64,000 nt of DNA, taken from NCBI GenBank assembly GCA_963969345.1, contig OZ017766.1:3534001-3598000 (forward strand), in the 5' to 3' direction. The DNA comes from Turbatrix aceti (lineage: Eukaryota; Nematoda; Chromadorea; Rhabditida; Panagrolaimidae). The notes beneath the pieces were generated by a model. It saw nothing but the letters and a program-made list of their open reading frames with translations. It was not told where the DNA came from and searched no databases. Shown one piece after another: positions 24,101 through 33,239 of the stretch (within the stretch, counting starts at the first letter, position 1; each line of letters starts with the position of its first letter). Both the position numbers and the translations under genes were made by a program.

Positions 24101-27000
24101 TGTGGGAGCACACCAGGCGCTTCCTTCCAGTTCCAGCCGGAAAGGACGTGCGGGATGTTGTCGTTCGCCCGAACGATGGGGAGGTCGATGTGAGGTTTGC
24201 GACGAGTCATTATCATTGACCGGTGTTCGGAAGGCAAGCTGTCAAAGGAACGTTGAGAACGCGCGACAGAACGGCCCATGGAAGCGATAAGCCGTTGTTT
24301 GCCGGGATGCGGTTGACGATCCTCGTCGACGGTTGACGGTTGCGAGCAATTGAGTTCTTTGTCGTTACCGACTGTCGTTGGAAGCCGGGCTGGAAGATTG
24401 ATCGTCTCGTCGATAGTTGCGTCAGGGAGAGCAACAGCGTCTTCGTTGTCGATTGCGACGTTGTCGTCGATCTTGACTGTGGTGTCTTCGGAGACTTCCG
24501 GAGCGTTGAGGGTCTTGAGAGAATCGGAGTTGTGGCAGGTCTTGTCTTCTTCTGCCATCACCACAGTGCCGACAATGACCGAGTTTGTCAGCTGAGTTGC
24601 GGGGTTTTGAACCATTGTAGCTGCCTTAGCCGGGATGATTTCTTCGTGGTGGTTGTCGGGCGTCGCACAGCGTACACGATGCTGTGGCGTCGTGATGACG
24701 GTCAAAACCAAGTGAGCTTGCTGCTCAGGGATGACAGGAGGCCAATGCTGCTGGAGTTGTTGATCTGGCACTGGAGAGCAGATGTACGCATGGTGGTGAC
24801 CTTGGCACTTGGAGCACACTGCCTGGCACTCGCAAGAGAGATGATCGGTGGACAGGCACCGGAAACAACGTCGTTGAGTCTGCAGGATGCGTCGTCGTTC
24901 GTCCATCGCAGGCACTGAGCGGCAGTCCTGGTTGCCAGCGTGCTTACCACAGAAGATGCAGCGCTGCGTGGTCGACCGATGGTTCGGGAAGCGAGGACGG
25001 GGAGACTCGTGGCGCTGACGAGGCGCTGTCAAACGGGAATACGCCCTTTCGAGTTCGTCGAGGGAGTGGAAAATCTCGGTGGCCGCCGCCATGTACTCCT
25101 TCGTTGTCCTGGGCGTTCGCCGCTTGATGATCTCGTCGAAGATGCGGGACGGGATGCGTTGACTGACAGCCTTGAAAACCATGAAGTTGTCGATGTCAGC
25201 TCCCAGGTATTCGAGTTGGTTGACGATACTCTGGATCGTCCGGAACGTCTGCAGGTCATCCGTGCGCTTGTTGTCGTGGATGGGCAGTTCGTACAGCCGT
25301 TCGCTGAGTTCCTCGATTGCCGCCGTAGGGTTGCCGTAGGTGGCGCGGAGCTCGTTGACGATGAGGTGGTAGTTGGCGGTTGTTGAACCATATGCTCGGA
25401 AGTTCTTCCTGACGTTCGGACCTAACTTACTGAAGAGCACGTTGAGTTTCGTCTGGACAGGGATTGATTGATCGAGGTGGATAGATTCGAAGAGGTTCCA
25501 GAACATGCCGAAGTCCGCCGCGTAACCATCGAAGACCGGGATGCCGTCGGTCGATGGTCGAAGGCTCTGGTTCGGGTAGTTGATCACAAGGTTCAGGTGA
25601 CCGGTACCAACAGGCAGAGTGCTGAGGTCGGTCTTCATCTGTTGACCGGACATCTTGGGCTGGATCGCAATGTTGTAGGCGGTCTGCTGCTGCGAGTCTG
25701 CTGCGGATGAGGGATCGGTCGCAATGCACTTGAGTTGATGCCGCTTGGGGAAGTACGGATCGTTGCTCATTGTTGCCACGCGGGTCTTTCAGGGCCGATC
25801 GAGGCCGATGCACCACAATGTGGGAGCACACCAGGCTCCCGGTTGGGTTGGGGTTGTCGCGTTGCCTGTAACGAGGCGGCAAGCGACAGAGAAACCAAGG
25901 AGAAAGAGGAACTCACCCAGGAGGTTCCTGCACGCGCCCGTGGGTGCAGGTGCTGAGCGAGGACCGGGCACCGAGTTGCCGGTCGGAGGGAACGAGTGGG
26001 ACCAGGCGATAAGGTTAGCTGGTCCGGGAAGGGTAGAGCGAGCGTTAGGACCAGGCGATGAGGTTAGCTGGTCGCTAGTGTCGCTCTACGTGGAGCACAG
26101 GAGTAAAGCACAGAGGTTTATTGGAACACCCAATAAACACAGAATAACACAGACAATATTTGTGCCTCCTAACATCTGGTCTAATGATAACTAACCACTG
26201 AGTAATGGTGAAATAAATAAATAAATAAATAAACACAGACAATAACCAACAACAACAATATCCACAATACATCAACCAATCATCAACAATCATCAACCAG
26301 GGGCAGAATGAGAGCCTTATATACGAATCGGGGCAGAATATTCTGGAAGATACAAGAGGAGATCTGTGGGAACGTTCGCATTCGTTGATTGGTCGCGAAG
26401 TTTCCAGAGGATCGGGCCGAGGTTGAGCTCGATGCGCACGCGCTCCTCCATTTCGCCTCGAGACCAGAACGCGGGAAGTACGAATACTTCGCGTGACGCG
26501 ACAACACCTTTAGCAGAAAAAACAAAAAAAAATCCGGTAATGTTCAAAAATGCGCCTCGGAAATCAACTTACGTTACCGCCACGCATGTGCACACTCCTC
26601 AAAACTTTTCCAGCACGGAAGTCCGAAAAAAACAGAATTTCTGACACCTCTTTTCTGCACAAAACAGACAAATGCGAGTGTTACAAAGAGAAATCTGCGC
26701 GAAACCTCAAATCATGCGTATAATCTCCGTCAAAAGTTTTGGTCGTGTTTTTTGACTAAACCACGTTGGATCGCTTCGCAATTGTGAAAATAAGCTCCCC
26801 TCCCTCGCACACCACGCTACCGACGTCGTCAACAAAAGGTACCCATTCTTCGCCCCGTCATCGATGGCTCCCCCGCACGCATCGTTGAAATGACTCACCT
26901 TGCGCTTCGTGAGTACATTGTGGGCAATTGAAACTTTGGACTGAAGAATCTGCTCGAAGGCGACATCATCGTTGTCCTTGTCGGATGCCGCGTGAACCAT
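12196..27000 (-). CDS. mel-11: Myosin phosphatase targeting subunit (MYPT, PPP1R12/MEL-11 type)
   Basis: Minus-strand gene; the reference isoform has about 12 coding exons: 27000-26899, 21786-21700, 20547-20281, 20232-19825, 19766-18828, 18446-18142, 17944-17684, 17377-17050, 16339-16208, 15975-15796, 13036-12656 and 12285-12196. It gives about 1159 residues in continuous phase. Exon 2 holds the PP1-binding motif KVKF. Exons 3-4 are the ankyrin repeats (VTALHQAVIDGK, NEGWTPLHAAVCCG, GATALHVAASKGY, EGWTPLHAAAHWG). The block ESEAERKANSRMQRASRR plus STQHV matches the inhibitory Rho-kinase site region of MYPT1 (RRSTQGV). A second site-like block, NRRETGPVDF, sits downstream. The C-terminal coiled coil (KRALERKIAQLEYELE) runs into the zipper RLKDENGALIRVISKLSSK, almost identical to human MYPT1. 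The protein targets PP1 to myosin light chain. Intron 1 (about 5 kb) contains the BEL/Pao remnant; the next intron contains a foldback element. Alternative exons are listed separately. Confidence 0.92.
12461..12567 (-). CDS. MYPT alternative cassette exon encoding a second leucine zipper
   Basis: This 107-base segment has a CAG acceptor and a GTTAGC donor. It enters in phase 0 after the exon ending YELE. It encodes HAKRVATESSRLKAENDALI then RVLSKLSRNDRSVPQ. This is a duplicate of the last-exon zipper (RLKDENGALIRVISKLSS). Because 107 is not divisible by three, inclusion puts the last exon in another frame, which gives a short tail (RRPSNFNPTTYG) ending at a TAA at 12251-12249. Skipping it gives the standard zipper. 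Confidence 0.75.
13117..14382 (-). CDS. MYPT alternative first coding exon (internal start), acidic
   Basis: A 422-codon open exon begins at ATG 14382-14380, with an in-frame TGA two codons upstream and no acceptor between, so it must be a transcript start rather than an internal exon. It ends at a GTGCGA donor in phase 0, fitting the next exon (13036). It encodes a Ser/Arg-rich start (MASRRTHASSYRHSS) and then long Glu/Asp runs (WEDEEYEDEEEEEDEEE). Spliced to the downstream exons it would give a product with the coiled coil and zipper but no ankyrin repeats or KVKF motif, comparable in plan to the small M20-type products of vertebrate PPP1R12B. It could instead be an exon of a nested gene. 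Confidence 0.65.
16861..17049 (-). CDS. MYPT alternative 3' end with polybasic CaaX box (intron read-through)
   Basis: If the GTGAGT donor after the exon 17377-17050 is not used, the frame stays open for 62 more codons through a Thr/Ser/Pro-rich stretch and ends KLRGRSRRNKRGRMCCAIL, then TAG at 16863-16861. CAIL fits a CaaX prenylation motif with Leu last (geranylgeranyl type), and it follows a strongly basic run. This isoform would keep KVKF, the ankyrin repeats and the RRSTQ site but lose the coiled coil and zipper. The related vertebrate proteins MYPT3 and TIMAP end in CaaX boxes. I see no clear poly(A) signal just downstream. Confidence 0.55.
   Translation of the reverse strand: MSRTLDPCSQPLIASTTTTTTTTASPPTHTRVPGLSQSSPTVPKLRGRSRRNKRGRMCCAIL
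20811..21432. mobile_element. Foldback (inverted-repeat) element, copy 1
   Basis: About 620 bp, consisting of two long inverted arms of roughly 250-280 bases around a short central spacer. Outer ends read CTCACAAGGAAAGTGTCAGG on the left and, reverse-complemented, CTGACAAGGAAAGTGTCAGG on the right. It has no open frame. It lies in a MYPT intron. A second copy is at 56396-57006, with the same ends and internal order. No clear target-site duplication is visible. Confidence 0.85.
22515..22739 (-). CDS. MYPT candidate alternative first exon
   Basis: A 75-codon open segment starts at ATG 22739 (MGTNVWTRCWFWPTES) and ends DQIRQAMK at a GTTTGT donor in phase 0, the phase required by the exon at 21786 (EQLKAWE). 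The frame upstream is closed by a TGA near 22837, and there is no well-phased acceptor. It would replace the usual first exon and keep the KVKF and ankyrin region. The sequence is not one I recognise, and a nested unrelated exon cannot be excluded. Confidence 0.45.
23938..25770 (-). CDS. BEL/Pao gag-like protein (DUF1759 region plus zinc knuckles)
   Basis: An uninterrupted frame of about 610 codons starts at ATG 25770. Residues 80-230 have the typical BEL/Pao gag fold region (PVFDGYAADFGMFWNLFES, then LRATYGNPTAAIEELSERL). A cysteine region follows with CIFCGKHAGNQDC and a CCHC knuckle in CFRCLSTDHLSCEC, then CSKCQGHHHAYIC. The C-terminal third is unlike gag and low in complexity. No downstream pol is present. 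An intact gag without pol may be a recent truncation or a retained frame. The last about 70 codons probably read into non-gag sequence after the 18-base repeat. Confidence 0.75.
   Translation of the reverse strand: MSNDPYFPKRHQLKCIATDPSSAADSQQQTAYNIAIQPKMSGQQMKTDLSTLPVGTGHLNLVINYPNQSLRPSTDGIPVFDGYAADFGMFWNLFESIHLDQSIPVQTKLNVLFSKLGPNVRKNFRAYGSTTANYHLIVNELRATYGNPTAAIEELSERLYELPIHDNKRTDDLQTFRTIQSIVNQLEYLGADIDNFMVFKAVSQRIPSRIFDEIIKRRTPRTTKEYMAAATEIFHSLDELERAYSRLTAPRQRHESPRPRFPNHRSTTQRCIFCGKHAGNQDCRSVPAMDERRRILQTQRRCFRCLSTDHLSCECQAVCSKCQGHHHAYICSPVPDQQLQQHWPPVIPEQQAHLVLTVITTPQHRVRCATPDNHHEEIIPAKAATMVQNPATQLTNSVIVGTVVMAEEDKTCHNSDSLKTLNAPEVSEDTTVKIDDNVAIDNEDAVALPDATIDETINLPARLPTTVGNDKELNCSQPSTVDEDRQPHPGKQRLIASMGRSVARSQRSFDSLPSEHRSMIMTRRKPHIDLPIVRANDNIPHVLSGWNWKEAPGVLPQCLIFSFMHFLVVARKETSVPVAARWPGVVCGNPGARLAGESVSSCAATSVESI
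25999..26073. repeat. Tandem hairpin-forming repeat in the retroelement leader
   Basis: Two copies (25999-26024 and 26048-26073) of a 26-base unit starting GGACCAGGCGAT and ending TTAGCTGGTC, differing at one base. Each unit has inverted ends (GACCAG and CTGGTC), so each could fold into a hairpin. Confidence 0.6.
26212..26234. repeat. (AAAT)n microsatellite
   Basis: About five to six tandem AAAT units. Confidence 0.85.
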
Positions 27001-29804
27001 TTTGATGAAGTCGAGTGTGTGGAGGTAGCTTGTCGCTTCCCTGACCGCCGTTTTGTCTTACTCGGACCACGACCGGCAGACAAGTGCCTTCGGGCCGTGC
27101 TGGGATGCTTCTGCAGGGAACGAACGAGAAACGCTGATGCGCAACGGCTTCGCTGTGCAGCCCCGATTCACGAGATGGCGAGACTCTCGAGCGGGCGCGA
27201 GACGCTGTCTTCTGAAATCCCGAGATTTGAAGATTATTCCTCGAAAAAAAACGCAAAATCGCGCAAACAACAACGGAATTTAAAAATCAAATAAGAAAAG
27301 GGGGAAGCAATCGATCGAGCTCAGACTGGTCACAAATCCCAACAATCGCGAAAAACAATAACGAACAAAGAGAAAAAGTCCTGGAGACGAAACAAGAAGC
27401 GATAGGCGCGTAAAATCCCGCAAGGTTGACTCACCGCAGCAGGAAGAAATGACAATGCAATGCGCTAAACACCGGATCCGCGGTGACAACCGACTGGGGA
27501 TGGGGATGGATCGCCTCGTGCACTAGGAAGCAGGCTACGCAAACAAGCTTCTCAATGTACCTACGACTTTATCAAGAGCAGAAAAACACTCGAAAAGCGA
27601 CGTTAAAAGTTCGGAGGAAAGGCAGCGTTCGGGATCGACATCCTTTGTGCTGCAGGATAACATCAAAAAGGTTTCAAAAGTGATTTGATTTTAAAAATAA
27701 TTGTTGGTCAAGGATGTGGATCAAAACGAAGCGAGAGCACTCAAGACGTCCCGAAATCGGTCAAAACCCATCAACGGAAGAATAACGGACACTCCCTGTC
27801 GCGACCAAACCCACAGAAATGAAAACGCATAAAACGGCAATCGAGAAAGGGCAGATTGATGCGGTGGACGAAGGAAGGAAGGGAAGATACGACGACAATG
27901 CAACCGAGAAAAAGGCTCTATCCACGCACGCCATCACCCCGATCACGACGATGGGCTGGCTGGTTCATTTTAATCCAATCAATTGTGATGGCAATGTGGA
28001 ACACGCGCAAAGCGGACATGGCGTAAAATCTATCTCGCGTCGTCGTCGTCGTCATCGCGATGGCGGTTGCGACGAGGTGATTGTGCAAAAGAGGACACTA
28101 CGCCAGCGTCGAACGCAAACGAGCAACACGCGATGACACGACGACGTAGGGGATTTGATTTAGGCACCGTCATGACGTGACGCACGGGATGCACACGGGC
28201 AGATGTGATAAAACTGGCACACGCGGTTGGTTGTTAGTTCATCGAAAATGATGCACGCTTTATCACAGGGAAAAAGCACATGTGGCGACGAACGCCGGGG
28301 AGAAAGACAATAGAGTCGCGATCCCGATCGCAACTTTACGGATCCACCAACAAAATAAAAAAATCCATCAAGTAGGACAATCGAAAGTTGGACTATGACA
28401 CGGGGAAAACAAACCGAGAGGGGAGCGCGCCGGTCGATGTGAACCAATCAATGTGGCCCGCCAAGTGACAGCAACGAAAAGCATGAATTCGAAAACAGTA
28501 GGCATCGCAATGAGACCGATCGCGGAAGGCAGGATTAGGCAAATCGATAGAACACGAAAACGTGAACGTGACACGAACAAAAAACGGTACTCGAGTTTAT
28601 AAAATGTTATCTTTTGCGATCGTTTACAACATTCGCGGCAGGATTTTGGTTCCAAGCTTTATTGTTCTCGGTTTGTGAACCCGCTTCATGTCGTCGTTAT
28701 TATGCAAATAATCGATAATTTGATGACGAATGCATTGAAAAAAATGTTTGTGCTGGTGAACAATGAACACGGAGCGAGTGGCGAGCGTGATTTGCGTCGA
28801 GGGAAAAAAACCAACGACGTAAGACAGGTGTCTGCGTGACAGCGAAGACGATCGCGCCGGTCGGGATGTGGATCGCATAAAAGCACTTGCGCGCGTTCGC
28901 TCGCGTTGGCAGAGTCAATGGAGGGGCGATTCGACCCATCCTGTTTGACATGGCTTTCGTCCGCGTCCCGCGCGCGCATAAATGAGTGCGCGCACGGAAT
29001 CAGGAGAGATGTGAGTGACGGGACACACCGACATCCCCCGGATCAGCGGCGGCGGGGCGGCTGCCCTTTCTTCTTCGTCTCTTTCCTCGAGGGCACCCGA
29101 CGATGCGATGCGCGCACAGCCCCCGCGTGTCTGTCTGTCTGACTGCTGTTCAGATCGACTGCGATCACCTGGCGTCGATCTCGATCTCGAGAGTATGATA
29201 TCTGCCCAACTCGGCTCGGCGGTAATGATGAATGACCGAGCGCTTTCCCGAGCAAACGTATCGCATTCCATCTCAGATTCCGATGAAACCACATCCGGCT
29301 GGGTATTTTTTCGTGAGAAAGCCTAATTTGCGGGTTGAATTGCAAAAAAAAGTCGCTAATTCATCTAAGCGTGGCGCCCACACGTTTATTACTTACTCTC
29401 TTCCGAGATAAAACATCTGCGGGCAGCGAACATTCTGCAATTGGATGAGAATGGGTCGGCGAAAAACTCGAGCAGCTGGGAAGAACGTGCCGAGACCCAT
29501 TCAGCGTCTCGGACAACTTGTAAACGCGTCTTTCGCACCGAAAATGATCAAGCGTCATTTATTGGAGCTCCAAGTTACAAACGGGACAACGGATGGGTGA
29601 AATGGGATGATTCATATTGGGATCGTTATTTCAAAGCCAAAAAAAACGAAATCATGCACAGGTTGGGTTTCTAGGATTACGTACCGTATTTCAAAAATTT
29701 TGAACAAAAAAGCGGAGTAAAAAAAGAATGCTGATACGTTTTTGGAGATTTTTTTGCCTTTTTTAGGCCAGCCAAAAATTGACAATTTCACGGGGACAAC
29801 AGGT
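27001..29804. other. Intergenic, no gene seen
   Basis: This is the 5' region of the MYPT gene and the 3' side of the gene ending at 29805. Only short, mixed frames are present. It may hold the promoter of the long MYPT isoform, but no core element can be assigned with confidence. Confidence 0.5.
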
Positions 29805-31906
29805 TTATGCGTAGTAGGAGCGCGGCATGACCGAGGCTGCCCAAGCTGCCTGCGTCAGCACCCCGGATGGCGTCGCCGTCGCCGCCCGGGCCCTGGGCAG
29901 GAGCTCGGTGGTGTCGTCCTCGTCTTCCGCGGTGACGGCCTGTTTCGACCGGGAGCGAGTAGGCGTGAGCGAGCGGCGAATCGCGGTCGAGAGCGAAGTC
30001 GAGCGGTCACTCGTGCTCCGGCGCCGAAGCAACGAGGACAACCGCGAGCGCGCCGCCGTTATCGTCGACGACAGCGTCGGTGAACGGGCGGGATCGCGTT
30101 CCTGTCGGGGCAGGAGGATGCGGTGACACCGGGGGCACTGCTGGAGGGGCCCCGACTTGAGCGGCACCGAGTAGATGAAGCCGTCGGCTGCCGGGCGGTG
30201 GCCAGACGACGAAGAAGGTGCAGGGGGTGCGGCATCGACCGGCGAGGGGTGCCGTTGGTGGTTATGGTGGTGGTGGGGGTGCCCGGCGTTGGACGAGGTC
30301 GGCTGGTTGTCTGAAAAGTTGGCCACTCTTTTTTCCCATTTTCGAGTTCCAAGCAACTTTTAAGTTTGCTTGTTTATGTTTCAAGTTCAAAAAAATGCGT
30401 GCCGGCAGTCAAAATTTTGATTGATGAAGTAAAAACTCAAAAACGCACCCTCAAAAGACCCGACAGAGTTTTTCTTCTGTCTACCAGCTCCTCTGAGTTT
30501 GTCAAATGTCACCGCTTTCTTCGGCGTCGACGAAGCCAGGGGCGGGGGCGTGGGTTCTGTGGGTGACAGATGGCACGTGCACGTCGCGCCAAACACGGTC
30601 CCCGGCGTCGAGCGGCGTCTCCGCTGGAAGTCGTACGAGACGGCGAGCGACGCCATCGGCGACGTCAGCGTTTGAGGCGAGAAGCGAGGATTCGAGGCAA
30701 CTCGACGAGGATTCTCCGCGCGAAGTATCTGAGGCCTGAAACACCATTTTTTAAGTATTCTGAACACGTCAGACTTGTTTGTTTTGTCGCACGCGTAACA
30801 AGGTTACCCAGGTAATGAATGAGCATGCGTTCCCACCCCTCCCCGCAAACAGCGGCAAAAAAGCCGGAAAAAAGCTGTCTGGCTTTGAAAATTTTCTTAT
30901 TTGGGCACCGCCACCGGAAGACATACCTAACTGCGGTTTGGAATCGATAACCCCATTTAAATACCCCTTATGGTTTCGAAATTGGCGTCCTGTCCCAACG
31001 CTGATGTACCAGATATCAAAAAAAGAAGTCTGATGCGTTCACAGCGACCGAGAATCGGAGTAACAAAAAAAACTAAGCACGGTACTCAGCGCGCAAAGCC
31101 GATGCAAGATCGCATCTAAATTTGGAGCCAACGACGCGTGTTTGCGACACGGCACGCTCACCAGTTGCCGTACCCCTCCCCTCGGGAGCGGAATCCAAAT
31201 AACAGCCAGAGCTATTACGATACCAGCCCGTCGTTGAGGAACACAAAAGAGCTATTGTCGCGTGCCATGCGACCACAAATACCTGTTCACGCGATTTCCA
31301 CGCCAGCAGCGACGTTTGTGTGAAAGAGTAAACAGAGCTGCTGCTGCTGACGTCCGGCCCAGTGGACATGCCATCTACGGCGATAAAAAATTAATCTTGC
31401 AATAATCGCGTGATTAGCTGCGTTAGTCCTAATTAGTCCCTCGGGCTTGTGCAAATGCCGTTCAAAAAAGCCCGCAGGTGACGCTCGACGGCTAATTTGG
31501 GCCAAGTGCGCCGCAAAACGCAAAAACGCAAATGCATTGTTTTTTTTGCCGTTTTCTAATGCAATAAAGAGCTACTAGAAGATGATGATTGTTCTTGTAA
31601 AACTATTTAGAAGAAAAGTCCCAAACAGAGGCTATAATTGCAGTTTTTCAAAAAGCCGGCAGTGCTCATTGAAACGACCCAGTTACGATCACTACGGTGC
31701 ACGACAGACACACGAAGAATGCCAACCAACCTGGATAGGATGTTGTAGTCATCAACCGTGCCCAGAACGGAGTGGCGCATGGCAGGTGTGATGCTCTTAG
31801 CCCGACGTCTCTGCGCGCCTTCTTTGGCGACGGAAGCCGCATGGAGCCGGGGATCGTCCTTGGCGCTGGAGACGTTGAAGAGCGCAAAGTAGAAGGCCAT
31901 AACCAT
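29805..31906 (-). CDS. Uncharacterised protein, three exons, possible membrane segment
   Basis: I do not recognise this gene. Exons 31906-31731, 30735-30485 and 30310-29805 join in phases 2 and 1 to give about 310 residues. The first exon starts MVMAFYFALFNVSSAKDDPR, a short hydrophobic stretch followed by a basic region. Its frame is open upstream to a CAG acceptor at 31926, which would add RLPNSF in front, so it may be an internal exon with the true start further upstream. Exon 2 is rich in Pro, Ser and Arg (FQRRRRSTPGTVFGATCTC). Exon 3 has a His/Pro-rich stretch, a CPRC pair, and Ser/Arg-rich runs ending SVMPRSYYA. Donors are GTTGGT and GTAGAC. An alternative 5' exon may lie at 31369-31283 (MSTGPDVSSSSSVYSF). 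Confidence 0.5.
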
Positions 31907-31925
31907 GAATGAATTGGGCAGACGA

Positions 31926-33239
31926 CTGTTTCAAAGATTCAGAGTTTCAAAAAGCAGTGTCGAATGGCAGCCGGCTGTCGACGGAGGCTTATCTTGTGCT
32001 CGTGAGTCAGCAATCACAGTCGGCCCTTCCCCCGGGCCCCCGGAGGGCTGTTGCTCATGGCACGCGACTCGTCGAGGGTGGAGGCGGGTGGCCTGTCAGC
32101 CAGGTCACCCTCCCCGGCCCCGGGAGACGCGTCCGGCGCTCACACAAAAACTCTTGTTATTCGGGAGATGATATCACGGAGAGGGCGCACGCAGGCGACG
32201 ACTTGTTTTCCGTCCGACCTTCCGGGGGTGACGGATTTGTTTGTCCCCGCAGCCACGACCCGAGGCAATGTTTCACTCCGGAATTTGATTTCTGGCCATC
32301 GTCGGCCGCTGAAAAACAAGACAACGCAATCGATGGCGGCCATCGGGGGCACTATTTTTGGTGAGAAGATTGCACTTTCGGGAGGCGTGACAAATGACCA
32401 GTTTTGTCAATGGGGGGAACGGAAAAGAGAGGGGTTCGTTTGGATGTTGTTCGCACTCGCAACAAAAACAAACAATCCAAAAATGATGCGTCGAATAACA
32501 CGCGAGATGGCAGATAAACAATTTTGACGAATCTGACATGACAAATCCCAATCACAGAAGCTTGGTTTTTACGTGCCAGGACCTAAGCAACTCTGCGTGG
32601 CGGACTGTAGCCTAAACCGAGTAAAAAGCACTCAAACGAATGCAATTAATCTCTGTTCACGTTGAAGTACACAATTTCTGATGGGCTCGTTAGCAACAAC
32701 GATGAAAATAAATATTATTCTCCTTCAACGGCACTGTTTATGTATTTTCTGCAAAAGTTGTTGTTCTCGCAATTTTTGTATTTTCCGGTTTTTTCTGTGT
32801 TCTTCCGGTACCGCAGGTGCCCCAAAGGAGGACTGCGTCGTTTCCCGGGTTGTCGTGTAGGAGGAAACAATATGGGTTGCATTTTTTATGCATCAGATAT
32901 GCCGGAGGCACTGGCCGCTGCCGTTCGACTCCGGGCGGCATAAGCCCGGCGGCGTTGTGGTCTTCTGGACTCGAGCGCAGCCGCCGCCGCCGCCGCCGCC
33001 ATCGTCGTTGCCACCGCCAGCAGCACCAGCACCAACAGCAGCAGCAGCAGCAGCCGACTCCACGACCTTGGGCCGGCGCTTAGCGGCGGGGAAAGGGGCG
33101 AGAGAGACGCGAGGCAGCACTAGCAGAGGACGCAAGCTGCGGTTGCCTGCTGCCTTGTGACGCGCGCAGAGCCGCTTTCGAGCAGCAAGCGGGTGTCGCG
33201 ATTGTTCGATTGCTTTCCTTTAACGTCCGCGAATTCAGG
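31926..33239. other. Intergenic, no gene seen
   Basis: This lies between the divergent genes at 31906 (-) and 33240 (+). No exon is supportable. It contains the CCG/CAG tract annotated separately. Confidence 0.5.
32981..33057. repeat. CCG/CAG-rich simple repeat
   Basis: Runs of CCG followed by imperfect CAC/CAG and then CAG triplets. It lies about 180 bp upstream of the HD-family gene start. Confidence 0.75.

Larger units (their letters stand above)
23938..26330 (-). mobile_element. BEL/Pao-type LTR retrotransposon remnant (gag only)
   Basis: The gag open frame is preceded, on the minus strand, by a 5' leader of several hundred bases and an LTR-like zone with a poly(A) signal (AATAAA, plus-strand TTTATT at 26117-26122) followed by CT/TG-rich sequence. 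No protease, reverse transcriptase or integrase frame and no matching second LTR are seen, so the copy is incomplete. An 18-base direct repeat (TGTGGGAGCACACCAGGC) occurs at 24101-24118 and 25819-25836, flanking the gag. The element lies in MYPT intron 1 in the same orientation. Outer borders are approximate. Confidence 0.65.

Noticed and set aside
32888..33160. Poly-Pro/poly-Ala ORF over the CCG/CAG tract
   Set aside because: Simple-repeat translation with no conserved flanks; annotated as a repeat only.
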